Source: Candidatus Woesearchaeota archaeon
Lineage (GTDB): Archaea; Nanobdellota; Nanobdellia; Woesearchaeales; JABGUJ01
Length of the DNA: 64,000 nucleotides
Assembly (NCBI GenBank): GCA_018646625.1
Contig: JABGUJ010000001.1
Location: 131,534-195,533 of the forward strand
Direction: 5' to 3'
The notes below the pieces were generated by a model. The model was not told where the DNA came from, ran no database searches, and worked only from the letters and a program-made list of their open reading frames with translations. Numbering within the stretch: position 1 is the first letter of the stretch; each line of letters starts with the position of its first letter. Position numbers and translations under genes: made by a program. Positions 40,855-49,481 of the stretch are shown one piece after another.

Positions 40855-42039
40855 TCAAGATCTAACGCTCTTAGCCGTTCCTGCAGAACGTATCAAAAAC
40901 AACAGTACACCGCCCAAAACTAACCCTAAAACCCCATCAATAAGAAAAGCAGTCGTAACAGAGTACAAATCTGCCACATAACCAATGAAAGGGGCGATGA
41001 TAATTATAAACACGCTACCCATAAATCCCCCTAAAGATAACACGGTGGCTCTATGATGAGAATCAACTTCTTTGTTAATATAATCAGTAATGACAGGACG
41101 AATAAAACCCCAAGCAAATTGACCAAACAGAAACAAAACAACCGCAGATGCAAAAACATACATACCGACAACAAGTAAAGGCAAACCTACAAACAACACA
41201 ATCAAAGTCAACGACCCTATACGCCCTAACTTATTTTCTAAAACATGAGCAAATCTAGAACTAGCAGCCGAAAGCAACAACCAGACTACATAGATATAAC
41301 CAAAGAAAACCACATCTATGTCCGCCAACATCATATAAGGTTGATGAAATTTATGAGTCATCACCAAAACACCCACCATCACTCCTTCAAAAACTAACAA
41401 CCATCTTACTAAAGGATGTCTCCATGAAAACTTCGCAGCTTTAATCAAATGAGTAAAATAAGCTTTATCATCTGATGCTTTGTGGTGCTTTGGCTCTTTA
41501 AATAATAATGCAACAGGAACAGCCACACTAAATGCAATCCAAGTCAGCACAACAGGTAAATCATAACCAGCACTAACTAACCAACCACCAATCAATGAAC
41601 CTGTAGCCATACCAATTAACTTAAAAGAAAATCCTATTCCCTCTGTCCTTTTATAGTCTTTTTCTCTCTCAAGATCTCTAAGCGTATCATAAATAAATGC
41701 AGAATCTGTCCCGGACTCAAAAGCCAGACTAATTCCAAAGAAACTTGCCGCAACACAAAGCACCCAAAAGTCTTGTCCAAAAAAGTAAAATCCTAAACAA
41801 ACAGACTTGGCAACAGCAGAAACAATTAAAGCACTTTTTCGACCAAAGAAATCAGCATAGACTCCACTTGGAACTTCAAAAGCAATTTGAAAAAGGCCTG
41901 CAACAACAGACAACATTAACAACTCAGTATAATTCAATCCCTTGGACAACAAATAAATAAACACAAACGGAAGCCAAAAGCTAAACGTTTTGAAAAAGTT
42001 GTGTAAATAATACAAGTAAATATTTCTCTCAATCGACAT
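40855..42039 (-). CDS. MFS transporter
   Basis: A 394-residue major-facilitator protein with about 12 helices. The loop between helices 2 and 3 reads GVYADFFGRKSA, matching G-x-x-x-D-x-x-GR-R/K. The family includes drug and sugar exporters; substrate is not clear. It resembles the MFS protein at 57368-58555 in order of blocks (LFEVPSG-type helix 2 end, FLWGVAH-type helix 4). GAGG six bases before the ATG at 42039 is better than an in-frame TTG upstream. It follows a small unknown gene by 8 nt. Confidence 0.88.
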   Translation of the reverse strand: MSIERNIYLYYLHNFFKTFSFWLPFVFIYLLSKGLNYTELLMLSVVAGLFQIAFEVPSGVYADFFGRKSALIVSAVAKSVCLGFYFFGQDFWVLCVAASFFGISLAFESGTDSAFIYDTLRDLEREKDYKRTEGIGFSFKLIGMATGSLIGGWLVSAGYDLPVVLTWIAFSVAVPVALLFKEPKHHKASDDKAYFTHLIKAAKFSWRHPLVRWLLVFEGVMVGVLVMTHKFHQPYMMLADIDVVFFGYIYVVWLLLSAASSRFAHVLENKLGRIGSLTLIVLFVGLPLLVVGMYVFASAVVLFLFGQFAWGFIRPVITDYINKEVDSHHRATVLSLGGFMGSVFIIIIAPFIGYVADLYSVTTAFLIDGVLGLVLGGVLLFLIRSAGTAKSVRS

Positions 42040-42047
42040 TAAGAACC

Positions 42048-42536
42048 TCAATAATGTATAATCCTAACTGGTGCAGGTTTATCTTCTTGCCTGGTTAGAT
42101 TATCACTAGTATTTTCCGTGCTTTTCTCAGTATTGAATATATCAAATACAGTTCCAGGAGCTTGAGTAGCTGGCTGTGCAGGAGTACTCTGCGTTGGAGC
42201 ATCAAACATACTCATCACATTGTTAGATGGAGTAGAAGTTGTTGTTTGAGTTGCTTGCCTAACTTCAGGAAAATCCATAGGATTTGTACTATAAGTATGA
42301 GGACGAGTTTCTGGCTTTGGCTCTTCTCGCGGAGCAGACAAGATATCCATATGATTGTAAGATTCCTGCCTTGGTGCTTCTCTTTGAACTGAAGGAGTCA
42401 CAGGAGGAGGAGAATAACTATGCACTTGCTCTGGTGCATTGCTTACCACATTATGTCCAACAATAGTTTGCAAAAAACCAATGGTTTTCTTAATATGATC
42501 ATGAGAATCTGCTTGAGTATCTATAGTAATCTTCAT
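42048..42536 (-). CDS. Hypothetical protein with disordered Pro/Gln/Thr-rich body
   Basis: A 162-residue protein. The first 30 residues (MKITIDTQADSHDHIKKTIG) look folded and resemble the opening of a group of small proteins common in DPANN genomes; I know no function for them. The rest is low-complexity, rich in Pro, Thr, Gln and Ser, with short MFD or IFN motifs, and is likely disordered. It begins a minus-strand group with the MFS, archease and rtcB genes. GAGGTGAG ends 3 nt before the ATG. Confidence 0.78.
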   Translation of the reverse strand: MKITIDTQADSHDHIKKTIGFLQTIVGHNVVSNAPEQVHSYSPPPVTPSVQREAPRQESYNHMDILSAPREEPKPETRPHTYSTNPMDFPEVRQATQTTTSTPSNNVMSMFDAPTQSTPAQPATQAPGTVFDIFNTEKSTENTSDNLTRQEDKPAPVRIIHY

Positions 42537-42587
42537 TTACTCACCTCTGAGTAAACAAGCTAAAAGAACTTTTTAAATGTTTCTACC

Positions 42588-44864
42588 CTAAAGATGCTTA
42601 TATTTCAACAGCAGAGAATTCGTAACCACACTCACAGAGCTCAAAGCCATCGCTCCACCAGCAATTACTGGAGATAACAACCAACCTGTAAAAGGATATA
42701 ATATTCCTGCAGCAATTGGAATGCCCAAACAATTATAGAATAATGCCCAAAACATATTCTGCCTAATCTTGGCCATAGTTAGTCTACTAAGTCTAATAGC
42801 TCGCGGAACATCTAAAAGATCATTCTTCATCAGCACAATATTTCCAGACTCCATCGCAACATCCGTACCGGAACCCATTGCAATACCTATATCTGCTTGT
42901 GCAAGTGCAGGAGCATCATTAATTCCATCACCAACCATCGCCACCTTCATGCCTTTTGCCTGTAGCTTCTTGACATAATTTGCTTTATCTTCAGGCAAAA
43001 CTTCAGAAAAAACATTCTTAATTTTTGCAACCTTAGCAATAGCTTTAGCTGTACGTTCATTGTCACCAGTAATCATATACACTGCAACACCCAAATCTTC
43101 CAATATCTTAACTGCTTGAGCGGAAGTTTCCTTAATAGTGTCGGCCACAGCAACAATACCTAAAACTTGCTTTTTGTTTGCCAAAATCATTGCAGTCTTT
43201 CCTTGATTCTCCAAGGCATGCAAATCCTTATGGAATTTAGTCATACTAATCTTATGATCACTCATTAATTTCGCATTACCAAAATAATAAACTACTTTAT
43301 CCAAGGTGGCCGTTATACCGTGACCTGGAACTGCTTTAAACTGTGTAGCCTTACCTAACTTTAACTTCTTAATCTTGGCACATTCCACAATTGCCTCAGC
43401 AAGAGGGTGCTCCGAATCTCGCTCGACCGACGCCACTAATTTCAACAGATCGTTTTCAGATTTCTTAGAATAAGATAAAATATCCGTAACTTCTGGAGCG
43501 CCTTTAGTAATTGTTCCCGTTTTATCAAAAATAACCGCACCTAGTTTATGCGCCGTTTCAAGTGCATCACCGCCTTTTATCAGAATCCCATTTTTAGCGC
43601 CTTTACCTGTACCAACCATGATTGCGGTAGGAGTAGCCAACCCCAATGAACAAGGACAAGCAATAACAAGTACTGCCACCGATACCAATATTGCAAAACC
43701 TAACTCGGCACCAAAGAATACTCTCCACACAACAAAAGTCAGTATAGCAATAAGAATGATTGCAGGAACAAAATAAGATGAAATCACATCAGCAAATCTT
43801 TGTATTGGCGCTTTTTTACCTTGTGCGTCTTCTATTAATTTAATTATTTGAGAAAGTGTAGTGTTTGCACCAACTTTGGTGGCTTTCAATCTGAAACTAC
43901 CATGTTTATTTATTGTCGCACCGATAACCAAATCTCCTTTTTTCTTTTCAACAGGAATACTTTCACCAGTCACCATACTCTCATCGACAAAAGAAGTTCC
44001 CTCTACAAGTTCTCCATCAACAGGAATCTTCTCACCAGGTTTTACAATAAGCACATCACCAACTACAACATCATCAACAGGAATCTTCACTTCAACCCCG
44101 TTTCGTACAACGGTAGCGATTTTAGGAGACAACCCAATTAATTTCTTAATTGCCTCACTTGTTTTTCCCTTAGCCCTAGCTTCTAGTAACTTACCCATAA
44201 GTACAAGAGTAATAAGCGTGGCAGAAACCTCAAAATATTGTCCTGTTTGTTCAACGGCCCAAAAAACCACATACAAACTATACAAATAAGACGCAGAAGT
44301 TCCTATTGCAATAAGAGAATCCATATTCGCTGAACGATTCTTCAAAGCAACCCATGTTCCTTGATAAAATTGCCAACCAACTACAAATTGAACAGGAGTT
44401 ACCAAAGCAAACAACAACACCATCGCCATAGGCATCTCATATCCTATATAGAACAAACCATCTTGCATCAGGAACATTCCAACAACAAACGCAGGAACAG
44501 AAAATAACAAACTTAGTTTAAACAATTTAGTAAGCTTATCAATTTCTTTCTTCTCTCGCTGTGCTTTAATCTCATGAATATCTTTTGGCTTCTTTGAAGT
44601 CAGATTAGAAGATTCTTTATTTTCTTTATACGGATCCTCAGAAGGCAAATCTAAAAGAATAGGATCATATCCTTTTGATTTTATAGAATCAGCCAAAACT
44701 TCCAAACCAACTTTATCTGAATCATAGGTAATTGTCGCCGTCTCAGTAGAATAATTCACATCAGCTTCATTAACACCATCAACCTTCATCAAAGTTCTAG
44801 AAATTATATTAGCACAACTAGCGCAATGCATTCCACCAATAGATATGTCAGTTGTTTTATTCAT
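42588..44864 (-). CDS. copA: Copper-exporting P1B-type ATPase CopA
   Basis: Exports Cu+ (or Ag+) from the cytoplasm with ATP. The 758-residue product has an N-terminal HMA domain with GMHCASC (Cys14, Cys17), eight membrane helices, the transport-site CPC (403-405), phosphorylation motif DKTGT (Asp447), the nucleotide-binding SEHPLA and the hinge [11 protein letters not shown]. Helix 7 and 8 regions (YNCLG, then [12 protein letters not shown]) carry the Tyr/Asn and Met/Ser residues of Cu+-type pumps. It lies 7 nt after the COG1361-like gene and below an ArsR regulator, forming an operon 46609 to 42588. Confidence 0.96.
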   Translation of the reverse strand: MNKTTDISIGGMHCASCANIISRTLMKVDGVNEADVNYSTETATITYDSDKVGLEVLADSIKSKGYDPILLDLPSEDPYKENKESSNLTSKKPKDIHEIKAQREKKEIDKLTKLFKLSLLFSVPAFVVGMFLMQDGLFYIGYEMPMAMVLLFALVTPVQFVVGWQFYQGTWVALKNRSANMDSLIAIGTSASYLYSLYVVFWAVEQTGQYFEVSATLITLVLMGKLLEARAKGKTSEAIKKLIGLSPKIATVVRNGVEVKIPVDDVVVGDVLIVKPGEKIPVDGELVEGTSFVDESMVTGESIPVEKKKGDLVIGATINKHGSFRLKATKVGANTTLSQIIKLIEDAQGKKAPIQRFADVISSYFVPAIILIAILTFVVWRVFFGAELGFAILVSVAVLVIACPCSLGLATPTAIMVGTGKGAKNGILIKGGDALETAHKLGAVIFDKTGTITKGAPEVTDILSYSKKSENDLLKLVASVERDSEHPLAEAIVECAKIKKLKLGKATQFKAVPGHGITATLDKVVYYFGNAKLMSDHKISMTKFHKDLHALENQGKTAMILANKKQVLGIVAVADTIKETSAQAVKILEDLGVAVYMITGDNERTAKAIAKVAKIKNVFSEVLPEDKANYVKKLQAKGMKVAMVGDGINDAPALAQADIGIAMGSGTDVAMESGNIVLMKNDLLDVPRAIRLSRLTMAKIRQNMFWALFYNCLGIPIAAGILYPFTGWLLSPVIAGGAMALSSVSVVTNSLLLKYKHL

Positions 44865-44871
44865 CTAACTT

Positions 44872-46278
44872 CTACTCCTTGTTCTTAAAATGTGCCCTAA
44901 GATACAATGCCACTAAAATTGTCATAACAACTCCAATAATTAGCCAAGCATACAAACTTTCAAGCTTGGGATCTTTATAGAAATTTTGATTAATAACTTT
45001 AAATGGAATAGAGACATCAGTTACCTGTTTTTCGTTAAATGCGTCTCGATATTCTACAGAAAATAAAAAATCCACCTCATCATCATTAGGAACCACACTA
45101 AATGTACTAGTTTTAGACTCGCCAGGTTTAAGCTCACCCAAATATGAAGATCGAGGAGCAGTTACTAATTCATAATCATCGGATTCAAGAAGAACTAACT
45201 CAACAACTTTTAAGTTAGTTAAACCTTTATTAGCTACAATAACAGATACTTCGCCGAAAAAATCGACAGTCCTTAAAGAACTACTCTCAAGCTCAACATA
45301 CAACTCAGGCAAATCATTTACAATAATTCCCAAATGAGATTGAATGTGAAAAGGATTGTTATCGTCATCATTATAATTAACAAAAACTGGAACCGAATAT
45401 ATATCCGCACCAATATTTGGTCTAGCAATAACTTTAAAAACAATATCCTGAGATTCTCCAGGATTCAAAACGCCAATTCTTTTTTGAGTTACTGAACCAA
45501 CCGGAGCAAAAGCAGAAAAATCTTGAGTATCACTAGCCATCTCTCCAGAACCATCACCAGCCATCATAGGTGTTGCCCCACCAAGAGGCGATAGCCCGCT
45601 AGCAACTCGTCTATTAATTTGTTCAAGCCGAGAATTAATCATTGCCTGCATAGATATTAAGTTGTTCATGTTAGAGTATGCGTCCAACGTATGTGTAAAG
45701 TCCAATATCACATCAATATTCCTTAAAGGCTTATCATCATTATTTCTCACGGAAACTAAGATTTCACCTTCTTTACCAGGCACAATTTCAACAGGATTTT
45801 GCGTAACAGATTCAATACTTATATGCGCATCAAAAGTTTCAACATTTATATCAAAAGTTTCTTCGTAAAATTGCGTCTTATCATCACCAGAACCAAATTT
45901 AACAATCAAAGGATAAATTCCATCTTTAGCATCATCTTTAACACCAATCCTAAACTGCAATTCTTGAGCAAAAGCCACATTGCCTAAAGAATCCAATCTA
46001 TCGATATCTTGACTCCATTCAAGATTGAAAGGATAATCTTCCACAATCTCAATCCAAGGCTTATCAACATAACTAGAACGTTCTAAGTCTGTACTAGATA
46101 ATGGATCAGCACTCTTTGTAACTTGTAAATATAAGTCCATAACCTGTCCTGGTTGCACAGGACTAGGAGAATAACTAGTAAGCACAACATCGATGTTACG
46201 AGTAGATGCACCAAAAACAGGAAATACTAAAACTAAAAGTACTAAAAACATAAATGATAGTGATTTTGTAAGATTCAT
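44872..46278 (-). CDS. Secreted COG1361/CARDB-like S-layer-type protein with C-terminal anchor
   Basis: A 468-residue exported protein: Sec signal (about 1-22), three or four immunoglobulin-like beta domains (blocks such as SPVQPGQVMDLYLQV, VPGKEGEILVSVRNND, GVLNPGESQDIVFKV and ELKPGESKTSTFSV) and one C-terminal membrane helix (about 440-460) with a basic tail. The G-E-S spacing is typical of COG1361 proteins. The linker around residues 210-240 is Met/Gly-rich (MAGDGSGEMASD), which could touch Cu+. GGGAGG upstream fixes the ATG at 46278. Sitting between the ArsR gene and copA suggests a cell-surface role in copper handling. Confidence 0.82.
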   Translation of the reverse strand: MNLTKSLSFMFLVLLVLVFPVFGASTRNIDVVLTSYSPSPVQPGQVMDLYLQVTKSADPLSSTDLERSSYVDKPWIEIVEDYPFNLEWSQDIDRLDSLGNVAFAQELQFRIGVKDDAKDGIYPLIVKFGSGDDKTQFYEETFDINVETFDAHISIESVTQNPVEIVPGKEGEILVSVRNNDDKPLRNIDVILDFTHTLDAYSNMNNLISMQAMINSRLEQINRRVASGLSPLGGATPMMAGDGSGEMASDTQDFSAFAPVGSVTQKRIGVLNPGESQDIVFKVIARPNIGADIYSVPVFVNYNDDDNNPFHIQSHLGIIVNDLPELYVELESSSLRTVDFFGEVSVIVANKGLTNLKVVELVLLESDDYELVTAPRSSYLGELKPGESKTSTFSVVPNDDEVDFLFSVEYRDAFNEKQVTDVSIPFKVINQNFYKDPKLESLYAWLIIGVVMTILVALYLRAHFKNKE

Positions 46279-46291
46279 TTTATTTTCCTCC

Positions 46292-46609
46292 CTAAGTTGC
46301 ATCATTACAACACAAATGTTTACAATACTGATCCATGTGTTTATCCATCAAATCCAGTAATGGTTTAATCGTTTTCTTATTCAATGAATATATGCGCGTT
46401 TTACCTTTTTGTTCTACAAATACAAAACCACATCTTTCAAGAACACCCAAATTCAGAGAAACTGTGGGTTGCTTAAAATTTAGTTTCCTCCCAATATCTG
46501 TAACATTTAGCGGCCCTTCACATTTTAACAGATTGATTATATCTAATCTATTTTGATTCGCCAGCGTCCCAAAGAAACGACTGAATGGAGGTCTTAGTGC
46601 TTTCTTCAT
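46292..46609 (-). CDS. ArsR-family winged-helix regulator with C-terminal Cys cluster
   Basis: A 105-residue repressor-type protein. The winged helix runs over residues 15-85 (ANQNRLDIINLLKCEGPLN, then KFKQPTVSLNLGVLERCGF). The end (MDQYCKHLCCN) has three cysteines and a His, a plausible soft-metal site, with two more cysteines in the body. Such regulators release DNA when metal binds. It opens the operon with the COG1361-like protein and copA, so Cu+ is the likely signal. A palindrome TAATATGATATTA overlaps the predicted start of transcription. Confidence 0.9.
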   Translation of the reverse strand: MKKALRPPFSRFFGTLANQNRLDIINLLKCEGPLNVTDIGRKLNFKQPTVSLNLGVLERCGFVFVEQKGKTRIYSLNKKTIKPLLDLMDKHMDQYCKHLCCNDAT

Positions 46610-46621
46610 ATTACGTCAATC

Positions 46622-46650
46622 TAATATGATATTAATGAAATATATAAATC
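46622..46650 (-). promoter_or_regulatory. Promoter and palindromic operator of the copper operon
   Basis: The minus-strand TATA is GATTTATATA (46641-46650 on the plus strand). The 13-bp palindrome TAATAT-G-ATATTA (46622-46634) lies between it and the ATG at 46609, covering the expected transcription start near 46620. This is where an ArsR-type repressor would block transcription. Assignment to the ArsR protein is inferred. Confidence 0.6.
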
Positions 46651-46686
46651 TTTCGCTTAACAACCAATAAAGAAGAAATAAAGTGC

Positions 46687-47031
46687 CTATTCGACACTAA
46701 AAGTCCCAGTACCCATGTTCATGGAACAAGCAATTCCAAAAGTTCCAGTTTTATCAGGCGTAAAACTAATCACATTATCCGTCTCAGATACCAATTTTCT
46801 AACATCAAACTCAGAAATAACTACATCCCTCATACAGCCATGCAAACTACCAAGATCTGCTTCAAGCTCAACAGGAACATCTTTCATAAGTACTGACGGT
46901 TTAAGCACATAAGTACCACCATCCATGGTAAGCTGTACCTTTTGAACATTATCAAAAGTAAACAAACCAGTCGTACCACAACCAGCCACAAAAGCTAGTA
47001 AAAAAATTAGTAAGAACTTTATTGATTTCAT
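46687..47031 (-). CDS. Cupredoxin-like lipoprotein
   Basis: A 114-residue lipoprotein (lipobox VAGC, Cys18). After the signal comes a cupredoxin-type beta sandwich: DVPVELEADL, then VVISEFDVRKLV, NVISFTPDKTGTFGIACSMNMG and a final TFSV strand. The C-S-M-N-M-G end resembles the Cys/Met ligand loop of small cupredoxins found beside copper pumps. The early Cys in LHGCMRD is in the place of a second ligand. Last gene of a three-gene operon; its ATG overlaps the previous stop by 4 nt. It likely binds copper outside the cell. Confidence 0.78.
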   Translation of the reverse strand: MKSIKFLLIFLLAFVAGCGTTGLFTFDNVQKVQLTMDGGTYVLKPSVLMKDVPVELEADLGSLHGCMRDVVISEFDVRKLVSETDNVISFTPDKTGTFGIACSMNMGTGTFSVE

Positions 47032-47822
47032 AGTTTACCCCCGCAACTTCCAGAACCACCACAGCTCCCACCACAACTACCGCCGCAACTAGAACCACAT
47101 CCGCCGCCGGATCCACCGCAGCCTCCGCCACAACTAGATGTAGGTGTAGACGCAACAGGTTCAATTGATGAAGATAAAGCAGCTTCCAAACCGCCAACAA
47201 CTGTCGCAGGATATTCATCAAAAACTTCTAATGACAACATCTCGGATTTAGTAGTCAAAGAAGCATCATACTTAACATCAAATTTATTTGGAAAACTAAA
47301 CTCAATATCAGCAACTCCCGGCAAAGTTTTTAACTCAGTAGAAATCAAAGGAGCATGCCCCGAACAAGGAATATCAACTTTCATAGCTAATGAAGATAAA
47401 CTATCAACATCACCTACAAACATACCAGTTGCACTAGACGCAATGCTAACGTTCGCCAACATAGGAAAGATCAATAAGAACAATACCAAATTAATTCCAA
47501 TTGTTGAACCGTACATTGTTGCTAAATATTTCCATTTTGTTCTAGCACCGGACAAAGATAACATGCCGTGCTTTCTCAAGTACAAAACAGAAGACAAAGT
47601 AGCAAATCCAATTGATATCAAAATCAACGCATGAAAGAAATATCTATTCATCAACAAAGGTTTGAAAAACTGCATTAATACAGTTACGCCTAAAATCGAT
47701 CCAATAATAAATGCAATACAACCAATATGGGGAATTAAACCATACATAAGACCCTCCCATAAACCGTTTGCTTTTTTCTTAGGGCCACAACAATTTTTTC
47801 GTTTAGTAGTTTTTTTAGTCAT
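47028..47822 (-). CDS. Membrane protein with HMA-like domain and Cys/Gly-rich tail
   Basis: A 264-residue protein. The basic N-terminus contains a CC pair (NCCGPKKK), then three or four membrane helices (about 25-52, 60-80, 95-120) are followed by a domain at about 145-200 (KVDIPCSGHAPLISTELK, then GVADIEFSF) that copies an HMA fold with CSGH in place of MxCxxC. The last 40 residues are repeats of CGG/CGS, about ten cysteines. The architecture suggests a metal-relaying membrane protein. It overlaps the HMA chaperone gene upstream and the cupredoxin gene downstream by 4 nt each. I know no characterised example of this layout. Confidence 0.8.
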   Translation of the reverse strand: MTKKTTKRKNCCGPKKKANGLWEGLMYGLIPHIGCIAFIIGSILGVTVLMQFFKPLLMNRYFFHALILISIGFATLSSVLYLRKHGMLSLSGARTKWKYLATMYGSTIGINLVLFLLIFPMLANVSIASSATGMFVGDVDSLSSLAMKVDIPCSGHAPLISTELKTLPGVADIEFSFPNKFDVKYDASLTTKSEMLSLEVFDEYPATVVGGLEAALSSSIEPVASTPTSSCGGGCGGSGGGCGSSCGGSCGGSCGGSGSCGGKL

Positions 47823-48025
47823 AAGATCACCTTATATCCTTCTTTAGTTATTGAATCAACAATAACTTCCTTTGAAACAACAGAATCATCAAACTCTACA
47901 ACAGCGCTACCCTCCGCATGATCAAATTTTGCAGACTTAACGCCCTTAATTTCGTCTACCACATCTTTAAGAAGCATACTACAGCTGCTGCAATGCATTC
48001 CTTCAACTGTTAAATTTAGTTTCAT
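47819..48025 (-). CDS. copZ: HMA-domain copper chaperone
   Basis: A 68-residue stand-alone HMA domain (beta-alpha-beta-beta-alpha-beta) with GMHCSSC (Cys12, Cys15 approximately), the Cu+ site of CopZ/Atx1 proteins. It should deliver Cu+ to CopA or to the membrane partner encoded next. First gene of a three-gene operon, with AGAGGTGG about 7 nt before the ATG and TATA-like TATTTAATAAAGG near 48060-48072. The gene name reflects similarity only. Confidence 0.88.
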   Translation of the reverse strand: MKLNLTVEGMHCSSCSMLLKDVVDEIKGVKSAKFDHAEGSAVVEFDDSVVSKEVIVDSITKEGYKVIL

Positions 48026-48047
48026 ATTTATCCACCTCTAATAATCA

Positions 48048-48140
48048 AATAGTAAACACAACCTTTATTAAATACATTCCACAAAAAAAACACACTCAAA
48101 ACGTTTACAGACGACAAATTATTGTCCCAGAACGTTTACA
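48048..48140. promoter_or_regulatory. Repeats in the divergent promoter between copZ-like and rhodanese genes
   Basis: AACGTTTACA occurs twice in direct orientation (48100-48109 and 48131-48140), 31 bp apart, about three helical turns. A related inverted copy (TAGTAAACAC, about 48048-48057) sits nearer the HMA operon. The minus-strand TATA lies between the sets. These may be operators for a copper- or sulfur-responsive factor serving both operons. Confidence 0.5.
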
Positions 48141-48153
48141 AATGGTTTCCAAC

Positions 48154-48546
48154 ATGAAAACAAAATATTCGCTGTTAATTATTTGCATTCTAATACTAAT
48201 GACTTCCTGCACCACAAATACAATTCAACCACACTTAGTAGATAGCGACGAATTTGAAAGACTAATGGCCCAAGAAAATGTATTTCTTCTAAACACTCAT
48301 ACACCTTACGAAGGAGACATAGAAGGTACTGATGCCACGATAGAAGATTGGGAAAACATTGCCCTACACCAAGATGTTCTACCAGAAAACAAAGACGCAA
48401 TGATCTTACTCTATTGCAGAAGTGGAAGAATGTCAGAATCATCGGCACAACAACTTGTAGATCTAGGATATAAAAACGTGTATGATCTTGATGGCGGGTT
48501 CAAAGCATGGAAAGCTAGCGGAAGAGAATTAATCTATAAAAATTAA
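48154..48546 (+). CDS. Rhodanese-domain lipoprotein
   Basis: A 130-residue exported rhodanese. The signal begins MKTKYSLLI and ends in lipobox MTSC; an in-frame ATG at 48142 is an alternative start, but it would place extra residues before the charged n-region. The single rhodanese domain has the active loop YCRSGRMS with the persulfide-forming Cys, and DGGFKAWK at the end. It could transfer sulfane sulfur outside the membrane, perhaps linked to soft-metal detoxification given the neighbouring copper genes. The stop interleaves with the convergent gene's stop (4-nt overlap). Confidence 0.88.
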   Translation: MKTKYSLLIICILILMTSCTTNTIQPHLVDSDEFERLMAQENVFLLNTHTPYEGDIEGTDATIEDWENIALHQDVLPENKDAMILLYCRSGRMSESSAQQLVDLGYKNVYDLDGGFKAWKASGRELIYKN

Positions 48547-49073
48547 AACTTTTTTCTAAGAAATACTTGATTAGTTTTACCAGATGGTTTACGAGAAACA
48601 ATATCTTTTTTCTCTAATGCTTTCAAAAGTAAAGACAAAGAACTTTTAGTTAATCCAGTCTTATATCTCAAAGTTGACTGTTTAATTCCATCTTGCTCAT
48701 AAACAGATTTCAAAACCTTTTGTTCATTCTCTTCAAAACCTGATAAGAATGCAGTAAACTCATCTTTTTTCTTAGCCCCTTCCAATGCAGAAGACACCAT
48801 AAGATGTTGCTCAGCCAAAACCTGTTGTGTTTTATCAAAAACCAATAAGTAAATTCCTAGAATCAACAAAGCTGCCGAGAGAACCCATCCAAATATGTAC
48901 AATACAAAACTTCGTTCCTCATGTAAACAAGTTCCATCATCTAAATAACAAGAACCCAGCTCCTCTATGACCATACTAAGTTGAGCATCATCGTTTGCTT
49001 TAATCATAAATACAAGAACTGATAGTAAAACTGCTATTACAATCAATACAATTCCAATATATTTTTGATTCAT
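48543..49073 (-). CDS. Membrane-anchored winged-helix regulator
   Basis: A 176-residue protein with two N-terminal membrane helices (about 5-24 and 58-80) separated by an extracytoplasmic loop with two cysteines (GSCYLDDGTCLHEE). A cytoplasmic MarR/TrmB-like winged helix follows (about 115-175: SVYEQDGIKQSTLRYKTGLT, then LSLLLKALEKKDIV). This topology suits a one-component sensor that reads a redox or metal signal outside through the Cys pair and acts on DNA inside. It is downstream of the MerT-like gene (42-nt gap) on the same strand. Confidence 0.82.
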   Translation of the reverse strand: MNQKYIGIVLIVIAVLLSVLVFMIKANDDAQLSMVIEELGSCYLDDGTCLHEERSFVLYIFGWVLSAALLILGIYLLVFDKTQQVLAEQHLMVSSALEGAKKKDEFTAFLSGFEENEQKVLKSVYEQDGIKQSTLRYKTGLTKSSLSLLLKALEKKDIVSRKPSGKTNQVFLRKKF

Positions 49074-49115
49074 AACCCTCTACATCCTACTCTAATTTAT
49101 ATCTCTTGCGATAAT

Positions 49116-49481
49116 CTACCAAATACCGTACAATTTGCCAATCCATTCGACAATAACATAGAGAAATATAACATAACCAATCACAAAAGAAACCAAAGCA
49201 ATCAAAACTGTATTTATTACCTTGTTCCTCTTACGTTTATACTGATCTAAAGTGCATATACCTTGTTTTCTAAAGTAAAAGAACAACGCAACTAGCAAAA
49301 ACAAAAAGCCCCCAAGTCGAAATAACCACCTATAGGTTCCATAAAATACATCGCTTAACGAGGCCGCGAAACCAACCGAAGCCAGACCCACCATAACTAA
49401 TATCAAAGGAGACAAACAACAAAGCGAAGCTAACACTGCACCTATGCCGCTAATAGTTAATACAGATTTATCAATTTTCAT
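49116..49481 (-). CDS. MerT-like heavy-metal transport membrane protein
   Basis: A 121-residue protein with three membrane helices. The first has ASLCCLSPLILVMVG, whose adjacent cysteines match the metal-accepting CC pair of MerT. The loop KQGICTLDQYKRKRNK provides another Cys and a basic stretch, as in MerT-like proteins of bacteria and archaea. No MerA or MerR is present, so mercury may not be the substrate. Its ATG overlaps the flavodoxin-fold gene by 4 nt, putting it in the pentose-phosphate operon. Confidence 0.8.
   Translation of the reverse strand: MKIDKSVLTISGIGAVLASLCCLSPLILVMVGLASVGFAASLSDVFYGTYRWLFRLGGFLFLLVALFFYFRKQGICTLDQYKRKRNKVINTVLIALVSFVIGYVIFLYVIVEWIGKLYGIW

Noticed and set aside
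46952-47221. Val/Leu-rich minus-strand frame within the Cys/Gly tail region
   Set aside because: It is another frame of the same strand through the CGG/CGS repeats of the membrane protein and the next gene's signal peptide; the overlapping frames have domain matches and coupled starts.
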